A program made the translations under genes and the position numbers. The notes beneath the pieces are model-generated. The model was not told the DNA's origin, made no database searches, and worked only from the letters and a program-made list of their open reading frames with translations. 64,000 nucleotides of DNA from Scytalidium lignicola (lineage: Eukaryota > Ascomycota > Leotiomycetes), in NCBI GenBank assembly GCA_002812745.2, contig NCSJ02000071.1:1-64000 (forward strand), given 5' to 3'. Positions 1-9,835 of this stretch are shown here, piece by piece (the stretch's first letter is position 1; each line of letters starts with the position of its first letter).

Positions 1-802
1 CCCTTTCGAGAACCACCTGCATGGGCGCGATGGGCTCCATGATCCATGATGGCATGCTGCTGGAATAGCTGGAATGCTCGATGCTGGGAAATGCTGAAAA
101 TGCCAATGCCAACGCCCACACCCCCTTCCACCATTTCCACCCCCTCCCCCGATCCTGCCCTCTGCTTCGAGGTTAATTCATCTGGCATTATCTGGCCCCC
201 CCTGGCCACTCACACTCACTCAATACACACCCTCCCGTGCCACCACCACCAACCANCCCCCCCCCAGCTTCTCCCAAGGAAACCGTCCGTCCAGATGCTG
301 TCTAGTGAGCTGGTATATATTATATCTCGGCGGCATGTCCCGTGACGGGGCCCGCCAGCTTCACGACCTCCTGCTTCTTTGCTTGCTTCCTGCTTTTCAA
401 CCTCCAGGGAAAAAGTAGCCGCTTTGCTTGCTTGCTGCCAACACTTCTCTGGCCCTCTCTCCATCATCCAGCGGGAGCTCAACAACATCGATGGCTGCAT
501 CGGCCTAAGTAAAAGGTCGGCTGTCTCTTCGAGGCCTTCTTTCCAAAACCAACCGTCCACTCGCTGTGCAAAGGGATTCTCAATTGCCCCCCCCCCCCCC
601 AATTCAATTCGTGTCGCCGATAAAATCATATCCAACAATTCCCTCCTCCCTTCAATCTCTCTACTCACGACTTACTCTCGTTACATATATCTATATCTAT
701 ATCTATACCTGTTATACGTTATAAGTATAATATATACCGACAGCTTCAATCAATTCTCCATGCGACCTCGAACCGAACCCCGATACCACGACCACCACCG
801 CC
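1..802. promoter_or_regulatory. Upstream region of the first gene, no gene seen
   Basis: No supportable coding region. The stretch is strongly C- and CT-rich, with poly-C runs at 257-264 and 591-600. A TATATC-type short repeat lies at about 684-708 and a TATA-rich stretch at 712-738, shortly before the ATG at 803. This fits a promoter plus 5' leader for the gene that follows. Open frames here are low-complexity products of the C-rich sequence. Confidence 0.5.
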
Positions 803-2296
803 ATGACCATGTCCCCCAACTGCATCCCCTTCGATCCACTCCCGCAGCTCACCCAGCTGGTCCAGGAATTGACCGAGGCCTATGCGCGCCGCGAAAAGGA
901 GTACAACGACTTCATTGCCTCCTGCGATCGCGAGGAGGAAGCTGAGGAGCGTGCTAGGAGGGAACAGGTCGAGCTCTTCGACAAGGAGATACAGGCGCAG
1001 GAATTCGAATTGAGTAAGGAGTCCCTGCAGGCCGAGCTCCAGCTCCACGAGCAGCACCGCGACGAACACGATGCCATGAAGAAGCGGCACAGCGCCGAGG
1101 CCGAGAGCATGAAGGATCAGTACCACGCGCGGAGATCCAGCGTGCCCGCTCGACAGTCCAAATTGGAATTTGAAGAGGCTTGGAAGAGCAAGCGTGATGC
1201 CAGATTCGCCGAGAGGGATCGGGTCAGGGCCGACTTAATAGCGAAGAATGCAACCGAGAATTACAAGAAAGCTTTGGCCGAAGTCGAACGGATATTCGAC
1301 CTGCCCAGCCTCAAGAATGGCAGTGGTTCCGTCTCGTCGTCGGCTGTCGACCTGGGCAAGAGAGATGTCAAGGACAGGAAGGATGGAAAGAGAGGATCGA
1401 CTTCTCGGAACTCCAATTCTAACTCCAATTGTAACTCTAGCTCCAATCACAAACGCCCGTGGAACGCAGTATCGACCAGCAATGGAGATTCTAGAATGAC
1501 CGTCGACCCTGAGGACGGCAGCAGCAGCAACAACGGTCTGGACCTGGAAACCAAACGCACACCGGAATCCACCACCTCTACATCTACATCGGCATCCAAG
1601 CCCACCTTACACGGTGCGAAGCGGCAGAAGTCCGACGAACCCATCCAGAGTTTCGACTACCTAGGCTCGATTGACTATTCCTTACGGGTATCGGATGTGC
1701 AGACCTACAAATCCTTGCAGCAATCCAGAGGACCGCCGGAAGGAGGAGGGTTTGAGAGCATGGGTTCGATCGTGCCGTCCAAGCAGTTTTCCAAGAAAGA
1801 CGTATTACGAGCGGGTCCTACTCCACCTGTCTTCGAGCCCGACAATCCAACCATCTCCGTGAATGTAATCTACTTTAATGCTGAGGTCATCGGCACCTCG
1901 ACGTCGCCTGGCGGAGCGAACACGACGTTGAAGACGTGGAAGGCCAGCGACACCGAGCCCTACAAGACCATCAGGATCAGACTCATCCAGCCTGCAACGA
2001 CCACTTTAGCCTCATCTCCTTCCCCATCCTCCTCAACATCCACGTCAAACGGTGGCCAGAATCAGACGCCAGGTCCATTGATTCGCATCTTCGTCGATAG
2101 TAATGGCGACCCGCAGTTTTCATTGCATGTAGCACATCTTCGACACATAGCTTACAATCTATCGACGCGGAGGTTTAAGGCGGGGAAGGATGAGTATGGA
2201 TCGAAGGTAGTTAAGATGGTGTTTAGTGAAGTGATGGAATTAGCGGCTTGCATGGTTTGGTATGAGAAACGGGGAGCAGAAGTGGTGGAGGAGTAG
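803..2296 (+). CDS. Conserved-looking coiled-coil protein of unknown function
   Basis: A single-exon frame of 497 residues. I do not recognise the family. Residues about 20-170 are highly charged and rich in E, R, K and Q, with the pattern of a long coiled coil. Residues about 180-290 are low complexity, including an alternating Ser/Asn tract and Ser/Thr-rich stretches. Residues about 295-495 look folded: they include a VNVIYFNAEVIGTS-like strand region and a tryptophan/aromatic-rich end. There is no signal peptide or membrane segment. Two ATGs lie two codons apart (803 and 809) and I chose the first. A compact protein with an N-terminal coiled coil suggests a scaffold or complex subunit, but that is inference only. 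It converges on the aldehyde dehydrogenase gene, 489 bp away. Confidence 0.8.
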   Translation: MTMSPNCIPFDPLPQLTQLVQELTEAYARREKEYNDFIASCDREEEAEERARREQVELFDKEIQAQEFELSKESLQAELQLHEQHRDEHDAMKKRHSAEAESMKDQYHARRSSVPARQSKLEFEEAWKSKRDARFAERDRVRADLIAKNATENYKKALAEVERIFDLPSLKNGSGSVSSSAVDLGKRDVKDRKDGKRGSTSRNSNSNSNCNSSSNHKRPWNAVSTSNGDSRMTVDPEDGSSSNNGLDLETKRTPESTTSTSTSASKPTLHGAKRQKSDEPIQSFDYLGSIDYSLRVSDVQTYKSLQQSRGPPEGGGFESMGSIVPSKQFSKKDVLRAGPTPPVFEPDNPTISVNVIYFNAEVIGTSTSPGGANTTLKTWKASDTEPYKTIRIRLIQPATTTLASSPSPSSSTSTSNGGQNQTPGPLIRIFVDSNGDPQFSLHVAHLRHIAYNLSTRRFKAGKDEYGSKVVKMVFSEVMELAACMVWYEKRGAEVVEE

Positions 2297-2441
2297 GTGC
2301 TTTTTTCCCCCCTTCCCCCCTCTTTTCCAATTTTATATCCACCAGTCATCTATCCAGTATGGTTCATTTGACTCAACTCACTCACTCGCTCACATTCTCT
2401 TTTCTTCTTCCTTTTCTCTTTATCAATTCATTCACACTCAA

Positions 2442-2469
2442 TATATATATATATATATATTATATATAT
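2442..2469. repeat. (AT)n microsatellite
   Basis: A run of alternating A and T of about 28 nt in the 3' flank of the preceding gene, between two convergent genes. It is a simple repeat, slightly interrupted near 2460. Confidence 0.85.
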
Positions 2470-2785
2470 CTGTCTCCGTGCTAACAATTCAATAGATCCC
2501 TGGACGAAGAATGGAGGTAAAAAGTAAAAAAAGTTGAAATCAAAAAAGGGAGAGGGATNAAAAAAAATGTTATCTCACAGAAATGAGATTTATAATACCA
2601 TGTTTAAAGTTGGGTGGATATACAATTGGGACTTCTTTTTAACGCCATACCATGCAACGCATTATGATCTAACCTTTATACCAAGTACGCACGTTCCAAC
2701 ACAAAAACCCCCCCTTCCTTCCGTCGCAAAGATTGTCATAACACAGTAATACTGACAAACCCACTCTTCAGAAATCACACCACAT

Positions 2786-4305
2786 TCACAACTTCGAAAA
2801 CACCGTCGCGACACTTCCGCTCCCCTCCACGAGGGTGCTCCGCTCTCTAACCCACGCATTGAGTCCCCGCCGTCCGTTTTCGACTCCCACGCCGCTCATC
2901 TTCCACCCGCCGACACTCATCTCGGCTGGACTCTCCCCCCAGGTGTTGATCCATGTGATACCGGCCTCCAATCTTCCTATGACGTTGTGGCAGGAGTTGA
3001 GGTCGTTTCCAAAAACGCCGGCGGCAAGACCGAGTGTCGTGTTGTTCGCTCGAGCAATGACTTCCTCAATCGTATCGTAGCTCAGGATGCACATCACGGG
3101 ACCAAAGATCTCCTCGGACGTGATTTTCATATCGTCGGTGCAGTCGGTGAACACGGTGGGCCGGATCCAGTATCCATTCTCGCAGCCCTTGGGAATATCG
3201 GTCGGCTTGTCGATCCCGCCATGGAGCAAGGTCGCTTTGTCGACCTCAATGCCATGTCTCACATAGCCCAGGACTTTGTCGAAATGTTGCTTGGACACCA
3301 GTGGCCCAAAGTTAGAAGCAGGATCCATAGGACCCGTCGCACGAATAAATCTCATTTTGCCCAGCAGACACCTCTCAAACTCCTCCTTGCGTGACTTGTG
3401 AACGAAGACCCGCGTCCCATTCGTACACACCTGTCCGGTGCTATAAAAATTGGCCATCATCGCCCCATCCACCGCCTTCTCCGCGTCTGCATCCGGCAGG
3501 ATAATACACGCACTCTTGCCTCCCAGCTCCATGGTAACGTACTTCATCCCTCCCGCCGCTCCCGCCGCCACCTTCCTCCCCGTAGACACCTGCCCCGTGA
3601 AACTAACCTTCGCCACGCCCTCATGCTCAACCAACATCCTCCCAACCTCACCACCCCCATTCACCACATTGAACACCCCCGGCGCAGCCCAGCCTCACTG
3701 TACACCTCCGCCAGCAAGCGTCCATGCAAGGGCGTGACCTCCGACGGCTTATACACCATGCAATTCCCCGCAGCCAAGCACGGCGCCGACTTCCACAGCG
3801 CAATCTGCAGCGGGTAATTCCACGCCCCGATCCCCACGCACACACCCAGCGCCTCCTTCTTCGTGTACAGCCAGGCGTCCGCGCGCAGCTGCGTCGTCTC
3901 GCCGTTCAGACCCCCCGAGGCGACCAGGTTTGCAAAGTACTCTAGCACGTCGGCACCTGTGGTCACGTCTACTGCGCTCGTCTCGGTGAAGGGCTTGCCG
4001 GTGTCTTCGGTCTCGATGCGGGCGAGGTCGTCGTTGCGCGCGCGCAGGATGGAGACGGCTTTTAGAAGGATGCGGGAGCGGATGATGGGGGGTGTTGTGG
4101 ACCAGGTTGGGAAGGCGCGCTGGGCGGAGGATATGGCTAGGTTGATGTCTTGGGGGGAGGATGGGTGGACTTTTGCTAAGGGTTCGCCGGTTGAGGGGTT
4201 GATTGTTTCGAAGGTTGAGGATGGGGATGGGGAGGTGGTGGTTTGAGGGGCGCCGTTGTAGTAGAGGTGGATTTCTTCGTAGGGGTAGGGTGAGGGAGGA
4301 GGCAN
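2786..4305 (-). CDS. badA: Betaine aldehyde dehydrogenase (badA type), one frameshift in the sequence
   Basis: An ALDH-superfamily enzyme that oxidises betaine aldehyde to glycine betaine with NAD(P)+. It is called as betaine-type from its overall similarity to fungal BADH and from its divergent choline oxidase neighbour. It is one exon of about 506 residues once a single missing base near 3684/3685 is allowed for: the C-terminal 296 residues are in one frame and the N-terminal part in another, and the join falls inside the conserved 'EAGLPPG' region. Catalytic Glu (ELGGK, residue ~260) and Cys (GQVCTNG, residue ~294) are both present, as are the AWNYP and PSEVTPL segments. The start codon reads NTG at 4305. 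The N is preceded by six A in the sense direction, so ATG results whether N is A or an inserted base. The break is more likely a sequencing error than a true pseudogene, because the rest is fully conserved. Confidence 0.9.
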
Positions 4306-5990
4306 TTTTTTGAAATTGGGTGAGGTTTGAGGGAAGGAGTGGTGGTGGTGGTGGTGGTGGTGGTGGTGGTTTGAAGAGAGGTGGTGTTGAGTGGAGGATT
4401 TTATCGGAGCTTCTCTAGACTCTTTTTTTTCTTCCTTTCCCTAATTATTCGGTATGCTGCTTTCCTTGTTGTAATCGGTGGGTAATGGAAGCTGCAGGAA
4501 GGGTTGAGACCTAGATACTATGTCTCTGGTCTACTTGTGTAGGTGTATGTTGTAGGTTGTAGGTAGTTGGAGAGCTGCGAGGTGGCGGTGGATATGGATA
4601 ATGGCGGGGTAGCGATAAAGGTCAAGCTTCCGAGGTGGGAAGTTCAAGACGACCAAGTTACCTTTTTTTAATTTTTACTTGGGGAATTATTCTCTTATCC
4701 TTAGAAAACCTACGCAAAACAACGTCACAGTACAGTACAATACAGTCTCTGATAAGACAATTGCATCCAGCAGCATTATGATTCGTGATGTACAGTACGG
4801 TACATTGTGTGTATCATGAAATTACCTGATCTAGAAATGGACAGGATCGCTCATTGCAGAAAAGATTCTGGAAAAGATACCGGTATTATGGCAGCACTCC
4901 AGCTCGGTATCGCCACCTCCAAAGGAAGAATGCGTTTTCTCTTCTCTTTTCACCTACCTACAGAGGTAAAAATTGGCGGTAAAGCCTTCTTCTCTCTCAT
5001 CTCTCCACACCAACAAATCCTTCCCTTAATGTTACCAAAAGGGCGGCTGTCCAGCGGGAATCCGTAACTGCAAACAGCATAGTCCTTCCTCCAGCCTATC
5101 CAGTCCCTTCTCGTCTTCTCGTCTTGGCCGCAGTTTCACCGCCACACGAAATTCTCCCCGCGCAAATAAGAGTTTTTCCCTTCTTGAGGGGAGAGATGTC
5201 TGAGGCTCATCATTTGCTTACTCGTATCCACTCCGTGGATCTTGTTTTGCTTGCGGCAGTGGCGTGTGTGTGTTGATCGGATACCGGCGGACAGCTCGAT
5301 ACTTGGACAAATGGCGGTACACGACAAACCAAATGTCTTCATTGCTGAGTACTCGTTGCAAGTCAAAGGAGACGACGGATGCCGGATCTCATGATATACA
5401 TGTTTCCACATGGCTGGCTAAGGCAAGGTACTGTACGTAGGGCACATGGTTGGACGTCCAAGAAGGATGAGCACCCTGCTCTCTCGATGATGGACGATGA
5501 TTACGACCAAGACCCATGCAAATAAACAACCTTACTCATGCCAGGTACTTAAGTCGGCAACAGACGGTGCAGAAACGGCTACAGCAAGCAAATGGGGCCA
5601 TGGTGCACACGAGAGGAACATCCGGAGAGGTTGCTGATTGATCCCTTTGAAATAAAATTCCCTTAAAAAGGTCTTATCTACATACAGGTCTATCTTTTTT
5701 CTTGTCTATCGATAAGCTTTCCCCTCCACACAACCTCTCCTCTCACACCACCACGCTTCCTTCTCTGCTTTAGGATTTCCCTCGACCTATACGCATATTC
5801 CTTCTGCTTTCGGCCTATTTGTTCCTGCTCTTGCTCCTTCTATCCGATTGATAAGGCAATTCAATTGCAAACAAACTGTAGCACGCTGAGAGAGCTCAAT
5901 TACCAGCAACCGCCCATCTTTTGCTACTCTCCACTAGTAGTCGGTCCCAAACGACCAGCAACCAGAAATCAGAAGCCCAATTGCTAAAAT
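4306..5990. promoter_or_regulatory. Shared divergent promoter region of badA and chaA
   Basis: 1,685 bp between two head-to-head genes of one pathway, with no supportable gene inside. It holds the GGT microsatellite, CAGTACAGTAC at 4728-4738, a double GTAC palindrome at 4790-4803 and GGTACTGTAC at 5428-5437. A CT-rich leader at about 5690-5860 precedes chaA. Co-regulation of both genes from this region is inferred from the arrangement. Confidence 0.55.
4341..4370. repeat. (GGT)10 microsatellite in the badA leader
   Basis: Ten perfect GGT units, reading (ACC)10 on the badA sense strand, about 35 nt upstream of its start codon. It is probably in the 5' untranslated region. Confidence 0.9.
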
Positions 5991-7715
5991 ATGACCACTC
6001 AATTTCTTTCTCCATCCCAAGCCTCGGACTTTGACTATGTCATTGTCGGTGGTGGAACCGCTGGCTGTGTCATTGCTAGTCGTCTCGCAGAGTATCTCCC
6101 TCACAAAAAGATCTTGGTAATTGAAGCTGGACCTAGCGATTTCAATGACGACCGTGTGTTGATGTTGAAGGAGTGGCTATCACTTCTTGGTGGAGAGCTT
6201 GATTATGACTATCCAACAGTTGAGCAGCCAATGGGTACGTAGGCATCTGCAGTTTCTCCAATGGTGGTGCATTTGTGTGGTTTAATAAGTAACAATTCAT
6301 TAGGAAACTCCCATATCAGACATTCTCGTGCTAAGGTTCTGGGAGGCTGCTCATCCCACAATACGCTGATCTCCTTTCGTCCGTTCGACTACGATATGTC
6401 TCTCTGGCAAGAAGCCGGCTGTACGGGCTGGGACTTCCAAACGATGATGCGCCTGGTCGACAAGCTGCGCAACACCATCCAGCCCGTTCATCCTCGCCAC
6501 CGGAATCAGGTCTGCAAAGACTGGGTCCAATCATGCTCCACTGCCCTCGATATCCCCGTTATCCTCGATTTTAACAAAGAGATTAAGGAGAAGGGCCATC
6601 TAGAACAGGGCGTCGGTTTCCTATCTGTGGCCTATAACCCTGATGATGGACGTCGTTCTTCCGCTTCAGTGGCATACATCCATCCCATTCTGCGGGGTGA
6701 GGAGGACCGTCCGAATCTCACAGTCCTCACCAATGCTTGGGTTTCCAAGGTCAATGTCTCAGAAAAGGTTGTCACTGGAGTAACCATAAGTCTCCAGTCT
6801 GGCACTACCCTCGTCGTCTCTCCAAAAGTCGAGACTATCATCTGTGCTGGCGCCATTGATACCCCACGTCTCCTTCTCCATTCTGGCATTGGTCCAAAAG
6901 AACAACTCAGTTCTCTCCATATCCCTGTGGTCCATGACCTACCGGGTGTTGGTGAAAACCTACTCGACCACCCCGAATCAATCATACTCTGGGAACTGAA
7001 TGCGCCTATCCCTCCACAAACAACCATGGACAGCGACGCTGGCATATTTCTGCGTCGTGAAGTTCCAAACGCAGCGGCAACTAACAACACCTCCACTACC
7101 CAGCTCAAGCTGCCTGATGGAATAGTTACCGATTTGATGATGCATTGCTACCAGATCCCTTTCACACTCAACACTGCCCGCCTCGGATATCCACACCCAG
7201 TAAATGCATTCTGCATGACACCTAACATTCCTCGTCCACGCTCACGAGGCAGGCTATACCTCACTTCCTCCGATCCAAGCGTGAAACCCGCACTCGATTT
7301 CAGATATTTTACAGACCCAGAGGGATATGATGCCGCAACGATCGTATACGGTCTAAAAGCAGCGCGGAAAGTGGCTGAGCAGAGCCCCTTCAAGGAGTGG
7401 ATCAAGAGCGAGATCGCCCCTGGACCAAAGGTTCAATCCGATGAGGAGCTCTCGGAGTACGGACGCCGCGTGGCACATACCGTCTATCATCCGGCAGGCA
7501 CGACACGTATGGGAAGTGCGAATGATGGAATGGCCGTTGTGGATCCCGAACTTAAAGTCAGGGGCTTGAAAGGCATCAGGATCGCAGACGCTGGTGTCTT
7601 CCCAAGTATGGTTACCATTAATCCCATGCTGACTGTTCTGGCTGTTGGCGAGAGGTGTGCTGAGATGATTGCCACTGAAGCTGGCTGGAGGCAGGAGGAG
7701 AAGGCTAGACTCTAG
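5991..7715 (+). CDS. chaA: Choline oxidase (GMC oxidoreductase)
   Basis: A flavoprotein that oxidises choline to betaine aldehyde and can continue to glycine betaine, reducing O2 to H2O2. It has two exons, 5991-6234 and 6304-7715, with a 69-nt intron (GTACGT...TAG), and 551 residues, the usual GMC length. The FAD dinucleotide motif GGGTAG is at residues 20-25. The block KVLGGCSSHN places His100 where Arthrobacter choline oxidase carries its covalently bound FAD (His99), and most other GMC enzymes lack this His. The 'LLDHPE' segment carries the Glu matching the choline-binding Glu312. The active-site pair is His477 (VYHPAGT) and Asn521 (TINP). There is no secretion signal, so it acts inside the cell. 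Together with the divergent aldehyde dehydrogenase it forms the glycine betaine route described for Aspergillus chaA/badA. Confidence 0.92.
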
Positions 7716-8648
7716 AGGGGGTTTTCATGTTGTAGTGGGTGCTGAGGTCTACAAAGAAAGCATTTTACTTACTCTAGCAGAGGAAGACAGGAAGATCCCC
7801 CGTACAGATAGAGAAAACGAGGTTGGATTTGCCAGGTTGTTTTTCTTTCATCCTTTCACTTCTTTGTTTTCTTATCTCATCGTGTTGCTGGCGGTTATAC
7901 CCCTCCTTCCTGTTGCAGCTTGGTCTTTTTTTTTTGTTGGAGACTGTTGAGTCTAGTAGGTGGTTTCACTGATTTAGTGGATATATATCCAACTGTTCAT
8001 GAAAGGCTCGGGCTTAGATCTACAAGTGTACTCAGATCTTTATATTTTGACTTTGGATGTCATAAGGGTTGAGTAGCATGAAATTGGACAAAGACAGCAG
8101 GGGAAAATATCGGACAATGTTGCTACAAAATGTTGTAAATACCAATTTATGTGCAAGAGACATGATAGAAGGCGGCGATGCACACAGACAGATGGGATAA
8201 AAAAAAAATCAACATATCAAATTCATTCCACTTTTTTTTATTTATAGAACTTTTTCGATTTTATTAAGTATATATATCTCGGATAAACAGCCACGGGCTC
8301 TCTCTCTATTCAAGGCAAGCCCTATGGTCTATAATCCGCTCTAGCTAAGGGTGTTGTATTTCTCGCTGAAAATTACGGCAAGTCTGTCTGCTGCGTATTT
8401 CCAAACGTCCAAAGAAAAAACAACACACAATTCATTATTCCAAAGCCAAAGGAGCCCACTTTCAAATAAAAAACGCCACTTCACTCCCGCTATGCAAAAG
8501 CATTACAACTGTAGTTTCGTATCCCTAATTTTTCCGTCTCATGAGAGTAAAGAATTCAAGCAAAGCACAACCACGATCACCAACCCCTAACTCATCAAGG
8601 CTAAAGATATTAATTTTAAATCAGATTAATTGTAAAGGAACCCCCGGA
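7716..8648. other. Intergenic, convergent 3' flanks
   Basis: 933 bp between the ends of two convergent genes. It is AT-rich, with T-runs and a TATATATC patch at 8270-8278. I see no gene. It probably holds the two 3' untranslated regions. Confidence 0.5.
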
Positions 8649-9835
8649 TTAATAACCACCAAAGCCTCCATAGTTTGAGGTCCGGACGCGGTCAGAATGG
8701 GTGTATCCTGGGGCTGAGTATTCAGTGTCTTGGTACACCGTGGTTCGACGATCGTCTTCGGGGAGGAGCTCCTTAACTTCCCAGTTGTTTTGCTTGATTC
8801 CAACAGAGAATTCGAGATCTTCTCTGGTTATTGAGTCCCAATACTATAGATGTATTAGTAAATGAGGAGAAAATAGGTACCATTATGGCTTGGAATTAAT
8901 AGCGAAGATGGAGCGTAGACGCCATAAAAGTAGAAGCAACATACCTTGTAAACCATCATGATGGCTAGGAGATTACAGATGGTTGCGAAGAATAATCCAT
9001 CCAGGTAATGCTGCACGGCATTGCAAATAGTCGTGCTGAAAACATATAGGATCACTTGTCCAATGATCAAAAAGAACACCCCAAACGCAATATCACCCAG
9101 TGGCCAGCGGTCCTGTAAGGTATTCACCACGAGAATAACTTGCATGATCACATACACCAGCAACGCAATCCCATTGACCAGGTATAACATAACAAACATG
9201 CCCAAAGTCTTCGTCGGTCCGAGTCCAGCCCAGCTTTTAAATGTCGCCAGCGAAACCAGACCCGTGATTATGAAGAAGACAAACGACACACCTCGAAGGA
9301 GCCAGACTGACAACGGGGTACCATCCTCATAGAGTTGGAAGCCGACAAAGCCATTGATCAAGAGACACATGCAGAGCGCAGAAGTCAGGCCGTTCTGGAC
9401 GGCAGCGAAGTAAGGAAACGTACTGCTTCCGGGAGGGATGACGCCCGCATCCAAGCATAGGGAGATGAACGAGAGTCCCATGAAAATGTAGAAGAAGGAT
9501 GTGATTTCCTTGCGACCTATTTTTAGAAACATCAACACCGGAGCCGCATTAAGACTGGGAGTTGCCTGTGCTGAGACAGAGGGGGGGGAATACTCACCAA
9601 CAGCTGTGAATTTACTCCTGACGTGGAGGATCATAATCACAGTCATAATCAACGACCCAATATGAATGAACGATGAAGCGCCTTGGAAAATGATGGTGTT
9701 GGCCAGCTCTATATTTCGCGCGTAGCAGTTGGCTTCTATTCCATGCGAGCCTGCGACCGAGGTGATGGGACCAACTTCTGAACATAATGGTATTGCGGCC
9801 TCCGAGCAGAGGTGTTCAAAGTCGCCGAAACCCAT
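8649..9835 (-). CDS. chs7: Chitin synthase export chaperone Chs7
   Basis: An endoplasmic-reticulum membrane chaperone needed for export of chitin synthase (Chs3 type) to the cell surface. Exons on the minus strand are 9598-9835, 8945-9516 and 8649-8843, and the introns are 81 and 101 nt with GTGAGT and GTATGT donors. The product is 334 residues, the family length. Highly conserved Chs7 segments are present in order: [73 protein letters not shown] and [16 protein letters not shown]. About seven hydrophobic membrane segments are visible. The hydrophilic C-terminus ([15 protein letters not shown], then a Tyr/Gly-rich tail) is cytosolic in the family. The ORF as read straight through would lose this tail; it is recovered by splicing. 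Confidence 0.96.

Noticed and set aside
216..945. Overlapping frames on both strands in the first kilobase
   Set aside because: They derive from C-rich low-complexity DNA, have no domains and overlap the promoter of the gene at 803.
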